Assembly: GCA_025738555.1 (NCBI GenBank)
Contig: JAOVFP010000001.1
Location: 5,704,001-5,768,000 of the forward strand
Reading direction: 5' to 3'
DNA from: Cyathus striatus
Taxonomy: Eukaryota; Basidiomycota; Agaricomycetes; Agaricales; Nidulariaceae
Length of the DNA stretch: 64,000 bases
The number at the start of each line of letters is the position of its first letter. The stretch's first letter is position 1. Under the pieces are notes generated by a model. That model did no database searches. It saw nothing but the letters and a program-made list of their open reading frames with translations, and was not told the origin of the DNA. This document shows positions 54,923 to 64,000 of this stretch, one piece after another. Both the position numbers and the translations under genes were made by a program.

Positions 54923-57769
54923 CAGTCGACATTCTCATAATGAATAACGTTGGTCATCGACTCTTGTCATTCATTTCAAGCATTCATTCACCACTAGAAG
55001 TTGTCACATACTGTGACATATTGTGACCTCTGCCAATTGCGTGACATCCTGTACTGCAATTTCACTGCTCACCACAATATTTCAAGTCCATGTTAAATAC
55101 AGTGCCTCCATAGTTACGTTTTACCTGTAGAATTAATGATAAATGTATCTAGAGTAGACTGCTGAAGAGAGTTCTGTATAACATGATAAAGATGTGCCCT
55201 GAGCTTTCTAACTTGCTGTTGCAAGGTGAGAGGAGATAGGCCTGCTACATCAGAATAGGCCAATGCAAGCTGTTCAAGTTGCTCACAGAGATGAATACCT
55301 TCATTTGGTGATGGAATAATGACTGGTTCAGGTTCATCATCATCCAAGTCATCATCATCAATGTCATCAGCTGTAATTGAATTTGATTCCTGCAAAACAG
55401 TGGCAATAATCTCACTGTCACCTCCCAGGAACTCATAACCACTCTCACCAACTTTGTTCTCCTCAACAAGGTTAAGGAGATCTTCAAGAGTGGGAGCAGT
55501 ACCAGGCATGTGAGGATGTCGAGCATGGAGGCACTGAACCGAATTCATCAATTCATTTTCAAGTTGTGTAAGTTGCAGCAACTCAGGGCAGAGAGACTGG
55601 GAAAGGCCTATTTCAGTGTGAGAAAATTCTGTAGAATGTCCCAGTGCTTGCTCCTGCAATGTATCAACAGTTTTAATTGCTTCTTTGACATTATCTTCTG
55701 CCATTAGGACTGAATTAAAGACCACATCCCAATCTTCTGTGCTATAATGATTACCAAGTTGATTCTGAAGTTGCTGGTGTGCTTCTGGAAGACTAAGAGT
55801 GTTGTCAGTGAAGTCTCATACAATTCTCCAAGAATTTGTATCCTGCAATGGAGATGTAACTTCACATCTTGACATTGTTAGTGAGTCATCAGGAGTAGCA
55901 CTTTTGAAATATGTAATAAGTTAGTCAACCATTGAAACAACAATATCACATATTTTACTTGCCTTGGAAGAATCTGAGTATGCTTCCAACAATTTTGAAT
56001 AGTTTCTGTAGACACAGCATTCCAAGCTTCATTAGACATCATCATAATTTTGAGAAGAGAGATTTTGTAGATGTCTTCTTCTCCTGCCTCATCCATTTCG
56101 ATTGCACACAAGCAAAATGCCTTTCAGTAGTGAGCCTTTATGCATCAGATGATGCCTGCGTCCAATGGTTGGACATACGGTGTCATATTTGCATCAAATG
56201 GTTCGATATGGATGTTGGTTGGCTTGTACAAAATATTGTGGCCTGAAAAATTGTCAATAAAAAGAACAACCTTGTGATGTGCTCATTTAAATTTTAGATC
56301 AAGCTGTTTAATCCATCTGTAAAAACATTTAAGTATATATCTGTTGCACTGTCTTATATGTACACTAACTCTTTGAAATAAATGGAGGTCATCCAAGCTG
56401 TTTTGTTCCATCAGTAATAAAATCCATGGTCAGCTGGAGATCTGCTTCCAAAACATCGAGGTTTTCTTGCTCTTCCAATAAAAAAAATTGGAAGCTTCTC
56501 AGAACCATCTGCATTACAACATAACCCCAAGGTGATTTGTGTCTTGTTGCTCTTCTTTCCTGACATCTGCTTTGTAGCAAGACCATGATCAGGAGGTGCA
56601 CTTTTTATACCCAGTCAAATTAAGTCTATACAATATTTATATGTTGCTTACAATCCAAAAAGTCCAGTTTCATCGAAATTAAATATGTCCTGTGGTGCAT
56701 ATTTGGCTGTAATTTTTTGGACATGCTCTCTCTCCTTCTTCACAGCTTCAAGGTCACCTGAGCCAGATTCTCCATGCCTCCTGCATTCTTTCAGCTTATA
56801 TCTATCATGGAGCATCCATAAGGTATGATTTCATTATTTTCAATAAAGATTGCTTACATTCTACAAAAACTCTGGACCCATCCATCCTTCGTTAGCCTCT
56901 CCTCATTAGGTACATCAAATAAATCTTCAAATTTTGACCGCTTTGCTACCAGCATTGCAGAGGTTACATGCTCACCCTTCTCCTGCATATGATAGACCCA
57001 CAGTACCAATGCCTTTTTGACATCTGGGCATGTAACAACACATGCCCTCTTTCCAGAAAGGGCTGTGGGGTTTGAATCCATTCATTTTAGATCAGAAGCA
57101 CACCCTTTATCTGACAAATGTCAAGAGAGTACTGGCTGGGAGAAAATAAGCAGTTCACTGAGCCCAGCAAAGTGCTTGACAACTGCATCTTGAGATATAG
57201 GCTGATTCCTATTGAAGTATGCAACCACAGTCAACCAGTCATTGAGTGTTAGGTTTTCTTGACCTTCCTTGGTCTTTTTATAGCAGAAGTTCGAGGTGCA
57301 TTGATATCTTTTTGTGGTTTAGCAGCACATTGGGTGTATGGCTTGTTTACTTCATGGGGTTTTTGTTTCTTCTCTGGAGATTTTGGCATGATAATGCAGG
57401 TGAGTATGGGACAAGCAGAATGAATAAATGAATAAAATACTACATAAATTCATGTTAATATATTCTCCAATGCCCAAGAATCATCAACCTAGCTACAGTT
57501 TCACATTAAAGTGCCTATTTATGCAACAAAAGTGCCAAGGATTGAGACGGCGGTGCAGAATGCCACAGATGTAGTTAATATCACACTTAATTGTCAATTT
57601 TTCATAATATTCAGTAATCTCATAATGCATAATGAGGTCAAGCTTCCATGCATTATTCGCTATAACAACGTATGAATAATTCACTGCATACCAAGTTGGT
57701 TTTAGCAAATTCATATTCATTATGAAAATTTATTCATTATTATGTTATTCATTATGACACTGTCTACTG
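54923..57769 (-). mobile_element. Pogo/Tigger-like transposon, complete with TA duplication
   Basis: 2847 bp. Ends begin CAGT and agree at 23 of 26 inverted positions, including the run TCATAATGAATAAC. TA flanks both ends (54921-54922, 57770-57771). It contains a CENPB-type HTH plus DDE transposase on the minus strand. Confidence 0.85.
55114..57389 (-). pseudogene. Pogo/Tigger-like transposase (CENPB HTH, DDE), seven TGA stops
   Basis: ATG 57389 starts a basic N terminus. A HTH of the CENPB kind follows (L-T-L-N-D-W-L, then S-G-K-R-A-C-V-V, V-L-W-V and D-G-W-V-Q-S-F-C). The DDE domain has F-N-F-D-E-T-G-L-F-G (first Asp), L-F-I-D-N-F-S-G-H (second) and V-Q-P-L-D-A-G-I-I (third), all intact. 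The C-terminal part 55114-55725 is acidic with a D/E run. TGA codons at 57121, 57082, 56411, 56283, 56145, 56124 and 55816 interrupt it, each where Arg is expected (for example K-A-H-Y-[R]-K-A-F-C). One frame change after K-R-P-R-K near 57270 may be an intron or an indel. Confidence 0.82.
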
Positions 57770-58108
57770 TATATATTTTGATGGAAAATATACAGAACTG
57801 GTTACAATCCATACAAGTTAACTGACTTTTGGGGTAATGATGCAAATGTATTCCACCCATCCAGATGGTATGATGGGAAGAGCCAGCTTGGAGATGGAGC
57901 AGCATTTGGGCCATACTCAAACCTGTAAGTGCATATGCAACACTAGAGAACAATCCTCCATATGACACTTTACTAGGCTCGCATTTTGGGGTGGAGCTTG
58001 CATGTGATAATGCTTCTCATGCCCTGCCAATGGAACAGTACCTTACCGAAGTAACACTCTCGACTTGATGGACACTCAATTCATTGCTCATGCACTCTTG
58101 TGCACATA

Positions 58109-59587
58109 CAGTTTGTGACAGGCAAACCCTGCCAATTTTATTACAATAGGAAAATGAATTTTTTAGGGAAAACTAATTACAGATTCAGATTCAGAAAGTC
58201 AAAATACATACAAAAACGATGTTTTTGAGAAATTCCCACGAGAAAATGGGTGTGCCAATTTTTTTGACAAAAAAATCAACATGTTACTAGGGTAATGCAT
58301 GGGTCAGGCCAACTCTGAAGGCCTTATAGGTCTCATGGGACCTGAAACTAGTGTATATTGGGTGCATAACAGTATACCTTTTCCTAATTTTAAGTGCAAA
58401 TTTTATTGCATGCACATTATGTAGTTATACAAGAACAGAAAGTGATACAAGAGTGATATATTACACATATGTTTTACATTATAGAGCAGGTGTTTTGCCT
58501 GCACTACAAAAATCAATATATTACGATTCCAATTACATAATCAAGTGATGTGCATGTCGACGTGTTCATTCGTGTTGTTCACACTTTCTCTCACTTTCTC
58601 CGACACTCCTGTATCGCCGAGTCAACACTGCTATTACTCAACAGGACTCAAGATCGTCGGTATCCTGCTTTACCCAGTCCCAATAAATACTGCAATTAGC
58701 ATTACTAAAGGCCATGTCATTGCTCAAGTCTCCCTCCCCTAGTCTTTTCTTCATAATCTTCTTTCAATTCATCAATATGCTCCATGTTTCAAACCTTTCC
58801 TTTTTCTTCCAATAAATATACTATGTATCTACTTCCTCCCAATCAAGTGAAATTGGTCCCCCTTTCTCAACACCTTAGAACACCCAAGGCTGAACAGATG
58901 TTCACTGACTTGCTAATTAATTTCTTTGTTTAGGCCTCAACACATTCTTTACCTCTACAACATAATATTTGAAACAGTTCTGCATTGTTCAGAAGCTCTC
59001 TACATATCTTTCTTTGTATCAGTCATCTCTACTGGATTCAATTCACAATGATATTTTGGCAGAAGCTTAAAAAGATGTTCTTCATTGGTGATTAATATTT
59101 AATTAGTTATAGCTTGTGGCTTAGATACCCTAGTGATCACATTTTTAGTATTTGTACTGGGCTCTAAGCAGTAGTGAGGATAGTTCTGATTGCTGAAAAT
59201 CAGTTTTTGATGAATTATTGCAAAGTCAGCTGGTATTTCAGCTCTTTTCTTGGGTAAATCCTCAGTTATAGTGTTTAGAAAGACAATTTTTGGCACCAAA
59301 TTACGCGGTTCAGGGACTGATATTTTTACGGGATCATATTGCTATTGATGTAAGGATGCCAAAAACACATTTTTCATGAATTTTACTATTTTTTATGGCA
59401 GAGTGCCAAATTTTTGGGTCAAAAAATGAAAAAATAGGAAATTGAAAAATCGGCTCGTGGAATCTTAATTAATACATCGTAACTACGCTATTCCGACGGT
59501 TTTCGGAGTCTAAAACTTATTTGTCGTTGCTGAAAAAATCACTCAAGTTCACTCAAAAAATTAGCGGGGTTTGCCTGTCGCAAACTG
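58109..59587. mobile_element. 1.48-kb non-autonomous pogo-like element
   Basis: Inverted ends CAGTTTG-Y-GACAGGCAAACCC match at 28 of 31 positions, and two of the three mismatches are CG versus TG. TA flanks both ends (58107-58108, 59588-59589). No transposase; only short ORFs inside. Confidence 0.7.
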
Positions 59588-59589
59588 TA

Positions 59590-60022
59590 GTGCAATCTTA
59601 AAAGACTATGAAAGGAACATAGGATCAGAAATTTAATGAAGAGGTAAGTTTAGACCATCAATGCATCATCATTCATTTCTGAATCAGCCGATCTAATGCC
59701 AGGGAATGCTAACGTAATGGAACTCAGATTCCCGTTAAGAAAAAGCAACCCAATCCAGCTTCCGGAGAAGCCTCATGGTCCTTGTTACCACCCCTACATG
59801 ATAGGAACCACTGCTAAAGATCACAGATGAGTAAAATTAATAGAAAGTTTTTGATAGCTGCCTTTCAGATACACTCAAGCTATGATAGCACCCAACGTTG
59901 CGAGCCTGCGTTTAACTTGTGCTAGAAGTTTAACGCCAGGTTAACCAGCTGAGTATTATGCTGGATCAAAATTGCTAATGGGTATTTTCTGTTTCCAGTC
60001 TTTATAGCATCCTCGGTTTATT
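59590..60022. other. Spacer between two DNA elements
   Basis: No gene or repeat supported. Confidence 0.4.
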
Positions 60023-60339
60023 GAGCACTTTACGCTCGCCCCCTGTTACACGTGGAATCCATGTGAATTCCACCTATTCATGTGTACTTCACGTGTACTT
60101 CATATGTACTACACTCCACCTTAAATGTATTTAAATCAGCAAATTTCCATTCAAATTTGCGATTTTTGTACACATGGAGTACACATGTAGTGCACATGTA
60201 CAGGTGAAATATCAAAATTCCACATGGAATTGCGAAGTGAAATTCACAAGGAATACATGTGGACTAGTTACACTTGTACAGTACACTTGTAATTACTTGT
60301 AATTAACTTCTCCGTTACTATTATAATAAAAATAAATGT

Positions 60340-60445
60340 TTTAGCATAATGACACTAAGGGGAATTGAACTATCGACCACTACTTTGATTAGTAATCACA
60401 TTAAAAGCATCCAATTTACCGTTAAGCCATCGGACCATACTATAT
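60340..60445 (-). ncRNA. tRNA-like element inside the hAT-like transposon
   Basis: On the minus strand TGGCTTAACGG (60429-60419) and AGTTCAATTCC (60371-60361) resemble A and B boxes of a Pol III promoter. No proper acceptor or T stem forms, so a working tRNA is unlikely; a tRNA pseudogene or SINE head is possible. Confidence 0.3.
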
Positions 60446-60529
60446 CTGTAAGACAAAGGCTACATAACAACCTACGGCACATTTCCACGTATATGCATCA
60501 TGTGACATATAGCTAACGCGTTGCCAACT

Positions 60530-61390
60530 CATCGTTCCTTACCCTGCTTCCTCGCTCCCCACTACCCTCTCCCTCTCCCTCCCTCTTCCTCCCCCACTCC
60601 CCTTGCCCTCTCCCCCCTATCAAGAGGGTAAACCCGAAGCAGGACAACACCGAATAAGCAGGAGGGCCATGCACGCAGGGTAGGAGGGGTGGAACAGCGA
60701 CGAGCGCGTAGGGCAGGAGGGGCGGGAAAGGCTGGAAACGGCGCATGTGCAGGGCGAGAAAGGCGGGGGACGAAGAGCGTGGAGACAGGAGTGGGGGGAA
60801 CGACGCGCATATAGGGTGGAAAAGGCGGAGAATGACGAGCGTGGAGGGTGGGAACGGGGGGAAACGACGCGCATGGAGGGTGGGAACGGCGGGGGACGAC
60901 GCGTGTGGAGGGAGGGAACAGAGGGAATGGCGGGGAACGACACACGTGGAGCGCGAGAACAGGGGGAACGACGCGCGAAGGGTGGGAATGGTAGGGAACG
61001 ACACGCGTGGAGCGCGAGAACAGGGGGAACGACGTGCGAAGGGTGGGAACGGCAGGGAACGACACGCGTGGAGGGCGGGAACAGGAGGGAACGGCGGGGA
61101 ACGACACACATGGAGCGCGAGAACAGGGGGGACGACGCGCGCGAAGGGTGGGGATGGCGGGGGGTGACACACATGGGAGGCGGGAACAGGGGGGGACAGC
61201 GGGGGGCGATGCGCGTGGAGGGTGGGAACAGCGGGGAACGATGCGCGTGGAGGGCGGGTACAGGGGGGAATGACATGCGTGAAGGGTGGGAACGGCGGGG
61301 AATGACACGCGTGGAGGGCGAGAACAGGGGGGGACGACGCGCGTGGAGGGCGGGAACGGCGGGGCGACGAGCGGGGGGGCGAGGGTATTA
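60530..61390. repeat. GC-rich minisatellite
   Basis: Degenerate tandem units of roughly 30-40 bp built from ACGACGCG, GTGGAGGG and GGGAAC-like words. It is very rich in CpG, unlike everything around it. Several frames on both strands are open through it only because the unit lacks stops, so they are not counted as genes. Confidence 0.8.
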
Positions 61391-61706
61391 CGTGACCGTT
61401 ATTAAATAATAAATAGTTGTATTTAAATAGTTTAAATATACTATTATTTTAAATGATTTGAGTGAAGTACACATGGATTCCACATGTACAATTTCATGTG
61501 TAGTTCACTTTCTTCATAGCTAAATTCACCTTCTGCATGAAATTTTTTAAGAAGTGGAATTCACATGTACTTCATGTGGAATTAGGTGAAGTGCATGTGG
61601 AAATTTTACAATTAAGTGTATTTTTGTGAAGTACACATGTAGTTCACATGGAAATGTGTACTACATGTGGAGTACACGTGTATAGGTGGGTGTGTGTAAA
61701 GTACTG

Positions 61707-62480
61707 GGTTTATTAGTACTTGTACTACTCTTACTAGGGGTTACAGTCAATGTATTTATGTAGACTTAAAAGTAGGATGATTGATCCACTATACTTATTC
61801 GACATTGCCCTTGCACTGCCCAATAACTAGCACTGCTGACGTCCTATGCACAATTTCAATGTTAAGAGTAGATACTTTATTGTTGTTTGGTTACTCCTTT
61901 CATTTGCGAAATTATTCTTTATATGCAAAAACTCATATCTGTTATACTCGCAACGATTATACTACTACACATTAATTACTTATTAAATTATAGTGCGTCT
62001 ATCTATGTAGGTGGGCTAATATATCGGTCTGTTATACTCTGACTGAGGCACTTACTTGCATCGATCTAGATCGAGTCGGTGCTTCATATAATCGACTCGC
62101 TCTTCAACGTTCAACTACCATTTAGATGTATAACTCCATATCATGAAGGAGCGCAAATAGGTAAAGTAATAGGAGCTCCAAGTAAATGAAGGTAAGTACT
62201 ACTTCAAGTTTATCCGACGAATGCATTTCTGATTCAGTAGATTTAACCTCGGGATGTCGCCTGATTCATGAAGGATACTTAGAATGGCATTTAACGCAGG
62301 TAAGACAGCGTCGAAGTTAACCTTTATGATACTCAAGTTACACATATCGAGCGAAATCTTCTCACCTTCAAGGACTGCAATGAATATTTAAAGATAAACT
62401 ACAAGCCCTACTCAGCTATTAGGCCAATAAATAGCAGCTCCCATAACCTTTACCGAGGCACTCATCTCTCGTATTCCACC
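61707..62480. other. Intergenic region with the P450 promoter
   Basis: No gene. CCAATAAATAG at about 62423, about 55 bp before the ATG, combines a CCAAT-like word with a TATA-like one. Confidence 0.45.
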
Positions 62481-64000
62481 ATGCCATGGGCTCTTGTGTT
62501 CATTACTTTAATTTCTGCTTTCCTCTACTTTTATTTCAGATCCTCCAGGGATGATGTTACAACCCTTCCGGGTCCTCCTTCAGAGTCATGGCTATATGGT
62601 ACTTTCAAAAGATTTTTCTCTTGACTATACACGCACCAATTAATACTACTTAATAGGAAATACGCTGGAACTTCTCATTCATGTACCCTATGGTGAAATA
62701 GAACAATTGTGGCAACGTGCATACGGAAGAGTACATCGCATTAAGGGATGCTTTGGCGTGAGTATTTTTCTCGTCTATCCTGACATCTTGCCACATCTAA
62801 GGATTTCTCAAAGGAAAATCGTCTGATAGTCATGGACTCCACTGCTCTACGGTATATAGCCACCAATTCATCGATGTTCAGGCGCCCTTCTTCAATCAGA
62901 ATAGCAGCCCAGTTAGCATTAGGTCAAGGAAGCTTGCTGGCTAAGTTTGGTGAGCATTATTATGACTTCTGACAATCACGTTATGTTCTGAAATGTGATA
63001 GGCAACGATCATCGGCGACTTAGAGATGTTATGAATCTTGCTTTTTCCGCCCCAAATATTCGTGCTCTAGCGCCTACCTTTACTAAAGTTGCTGGAGATG
63101 TAAGTGGATTTTTGCTTCTGATAAACGAAGAATGGAACAAAATAACGCCCTTATCATATATAAGCTGGTAGATAGATTGCTTTCTGAATGCGAAAAACAA
63201 GGTCCTACATGCATGATCGATGTGTTTCGATACTTCAACGACACGTCCCTGCAAGCCGTAGGAGAAGGTAAAACATCCTTCCTTGATATGAACCTAATGA
63301 TACTGATCACTTTGTGATAATTTAGGAATTATGGGTTATAATTTCTCAGCCGATGATGAATTTAAGAAGTGCTACGAAAATCTCGTGTGAGCTGAAACTA
63401 GCAAATAGTTTTTTGCGAGTTTATCTAATATCAATAAAGAATTGCCACCGCGAAACGGACGAAAACAGCTATTTTAATAGATGCCATTATTCCGTATCTT
63501 CCCAAACCTATCATTTCCATATTGACATACTTTCCACCGGACGATATGAAGCGAATGCTAGAGCAGCGAGGGTTGGCAGAAAGTATAAGCGATACAATGG
63601 TCAAGCAGAAGCTCGAAGTACAGAAGCTCGGCCTAACAGCAGAGAATGACTTGTACAGTGCACTTGGTAAGTTAGGGTGTTTATCGAATTATTAATATGC
63701 ATTGCTCACGAGTCACATAATAAAGTTCACGTAAATTCGACGGCTGCTGTAAAGATGACATTCCAGGAACTTAAGCAACAATTTGGAGCCCTGAATGCTG
63801 CTGGGGAGGATTCCACGGTAAGTCTGTTGCTTCCTATGATGCCAGCCAGCTGAAGTAGAGTTGAAGGGTAACACTCTATCGTGGACACTTTTTGAACTGG
63901 CAAAGAATTCCGAATTTCAAGAAGCACTGAGAGAAGAGGTGACTCAAGCACAACAGACAGGTCGTATTGACTACGATAAACTCCCTTTCTTGAATTCTTT
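62481..64000 (+). CDS. Cytochrome P450 monooxygenase, 5' part (cut by the window end)
   Basis: Exons 62481-62598, 62657-62757, 62802-62949, 63002-63099, 63165-63267, 63326-63386, 63440-63666, 63726-63817 and 63867 to beyond 64000 join with consistent phases to about 360 codons. An N-terminal membrane anchor (A-L-V-F-I-T-L-I-S-A-F-L-Y-F-Y-F) is followed by the L-P-G-P-P hinge, helix C with H-R-R-L-R, a helix-I motif A-G-E-D-S-T in place of the usual A-G-x-D-T-T, and the T-L-S-W-T-L-F-E-L-A segment before helix J. Helix K E-x-x-R and the haem Cys loop would lie past the window. P450s of this kind are ER-anchored haem enzymes; the substrate is unknown. Several acceptors are AAG. The pseudogene pieces at 37.6 and 54.9 kb belong to a close paralogue. 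Confidence 0.9.

Larger units (their letters stand above)
54864..58005 (+). pseudogene. Cytochrome P450 pseudogene, C-terminal piece with a transposon in its intron
   Basis: Exon 54864-54915 encodes V-K-K-G-Q-L-I-N-I-L-F-H-S-Y-H and ends at a GTAAG donor. Five bases later a pogo element (54923-57769) begins. Directly after it an acceptor TACAG leads into exon 57796-57924 with T-D-F-W-G-N-D-A-N-V-F-H-P-S-R-W-Y-D-G and G-P-Y-S-N-L, the region before the haem loop of fungal P450s. A third exon, 57977-58005, starts L-A-F-W-G-G-A and is then out of frame, so the haem-binding Cys loop is lost. Phases of the three exons agree. The middle of the gene, between this piece and 37855, is missing. Confidence 0.7.
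60023..61706. mobile_element. hAT-like non-autonomous element with subterminal repeats
   Basis: An 8-bp duplication GGTTTATT flanks it (60015-60022, 61707-61714). The ends read GAGCACTTTACGC and, inverted, CAGTACTTTACAC, so CAG-CACTTTAC is the likely ancestor. Subterminal 300-bp regions on both sides are crowded with ACATGTG and TGTACTTC motifs in both directions, as expected for hAT transposase binding. No transposase; the middle is a GC-rich minisatellite. Confidence 0.7.

Noticed and set aside
19738..57123. Reassignment of TGA as a sense codon, or programmed readthrough, to explain the many TGA stops
   Set aside because: Host genes in the window (permease, nuclear protein) end in TAA and the four-paralogue family uses TAA or TAG, but the TGA stops occur only in transposons, at Arg positions and together with other CpG losses. 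Mutation is simpler.
60340..60445. A functional tRNA gene
   Set aside because: Box-like motifs exist, but acceptor and T stems do not pair.
60513..61409. Long ORFs of 218-248 codons on both strands in the GC-rich tract
   Set aside because: They arise from a stop-free tandem unit, overlap in several frames and have no domain features or splice context.
63100..63164. A frameshift in exon 5 of the P450 at 62481
   Set aside because: It first seemed needed because an in-frame ATG at 63132 looked like the exon start, but a 65-nt intron with an AAG acceptor at 63164 joins V-A-G-D to L-V-D-R in phase.

Overview
The window looks like a 64-kb piece of a mushroom-forming basidiomycete (Agaricomycetes) chromosome. 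Genes are broken by many short introns of about 45-75 nt, the protein families are typical of that class (an unnamed F-box-like paralogue family, a two-domain carbohydrate-binding-like membrane protein, an amino-acid permease, a multi-exon cytochrome P450), and the transposon set is typical too: chromodomain Ty3/Gypsy, a tyrosine-recombinase DIRS-order element, and pogo/Tigger-like and Ulp1-DDE DNA transposons. No complete tRNA, rRNA or CRISPR was found.

Layout. 1-15.4 kb is gene space on the + strand: four members of one paralogue family (240-1183, 1496-2456, 5969-6897, 9773-10605), a truncated ORF (3389-4159), a 380-bp MITE, a membrane protein with two beta-sandwich-like domains (7759-9232) and an eight-exon amino-acid permease (13253-15413). 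17.5-29.1 kb is a decayed transposon gene that fuses a Ulp1-like C48 protease to a DDE transposase; a 7650-bp Gypsy element (Gypsy-1, 21058-28707, target duplication CTTCC) sits inside its reading frame. 30.7-31.6 kb is a 952-bp foldback element. A lysine/alanine-rich nuclear-type protein gene lies at 33689-34763 (- strand).

37.6-58 kb is a nest. A cytochrome P450 gene has been taken apart: its N-terminal piece is at 37.6-37.9 kb and its C-terminal piece at 54.9-58.0 kb. Between them lies an element with TA-flanked inverted repeats (37856-54863), which holds a young Gypsy element (Gypsy-2, 39632-54308, target duplication ATAAG), which in turn holds a DIRS-order retrotransposon with split direct repeats (41589-47374). 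The DIRS element interrupts an antisense ORF of Gypsy-2 that becomes open and in frame again when it is removed on paper. A pogo-like transposon (54923-57769) occupies an intron of the C-terminal P450 piece. Two further non-autonomous DNA elements follow (58109-59587; a hAT-like one at 60023-61706 with a GC-rich minisatellite inside), and the window ends in an apparently intact P450 gene (62481 to beyond 64000).

How it fits together. The transposons carry one strong common signal. Nearly all in-frame stops are TGA where arginine is expected (CGA to TGA), one transposase catalytic Asp has become Asn by a CpG-to-CpA change, and all eight differences between the two Gypsy-1 LTRs fall in CpG-derived dinucleotides. 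This points to CpG methylation and deamination as the main decay process. Both Gypsy elements appear to carry self-priming (Tf1/sushi-type) primer-binding sites instead of tRNA-primed ones. All exon joins, counts and alignments were made by eye.
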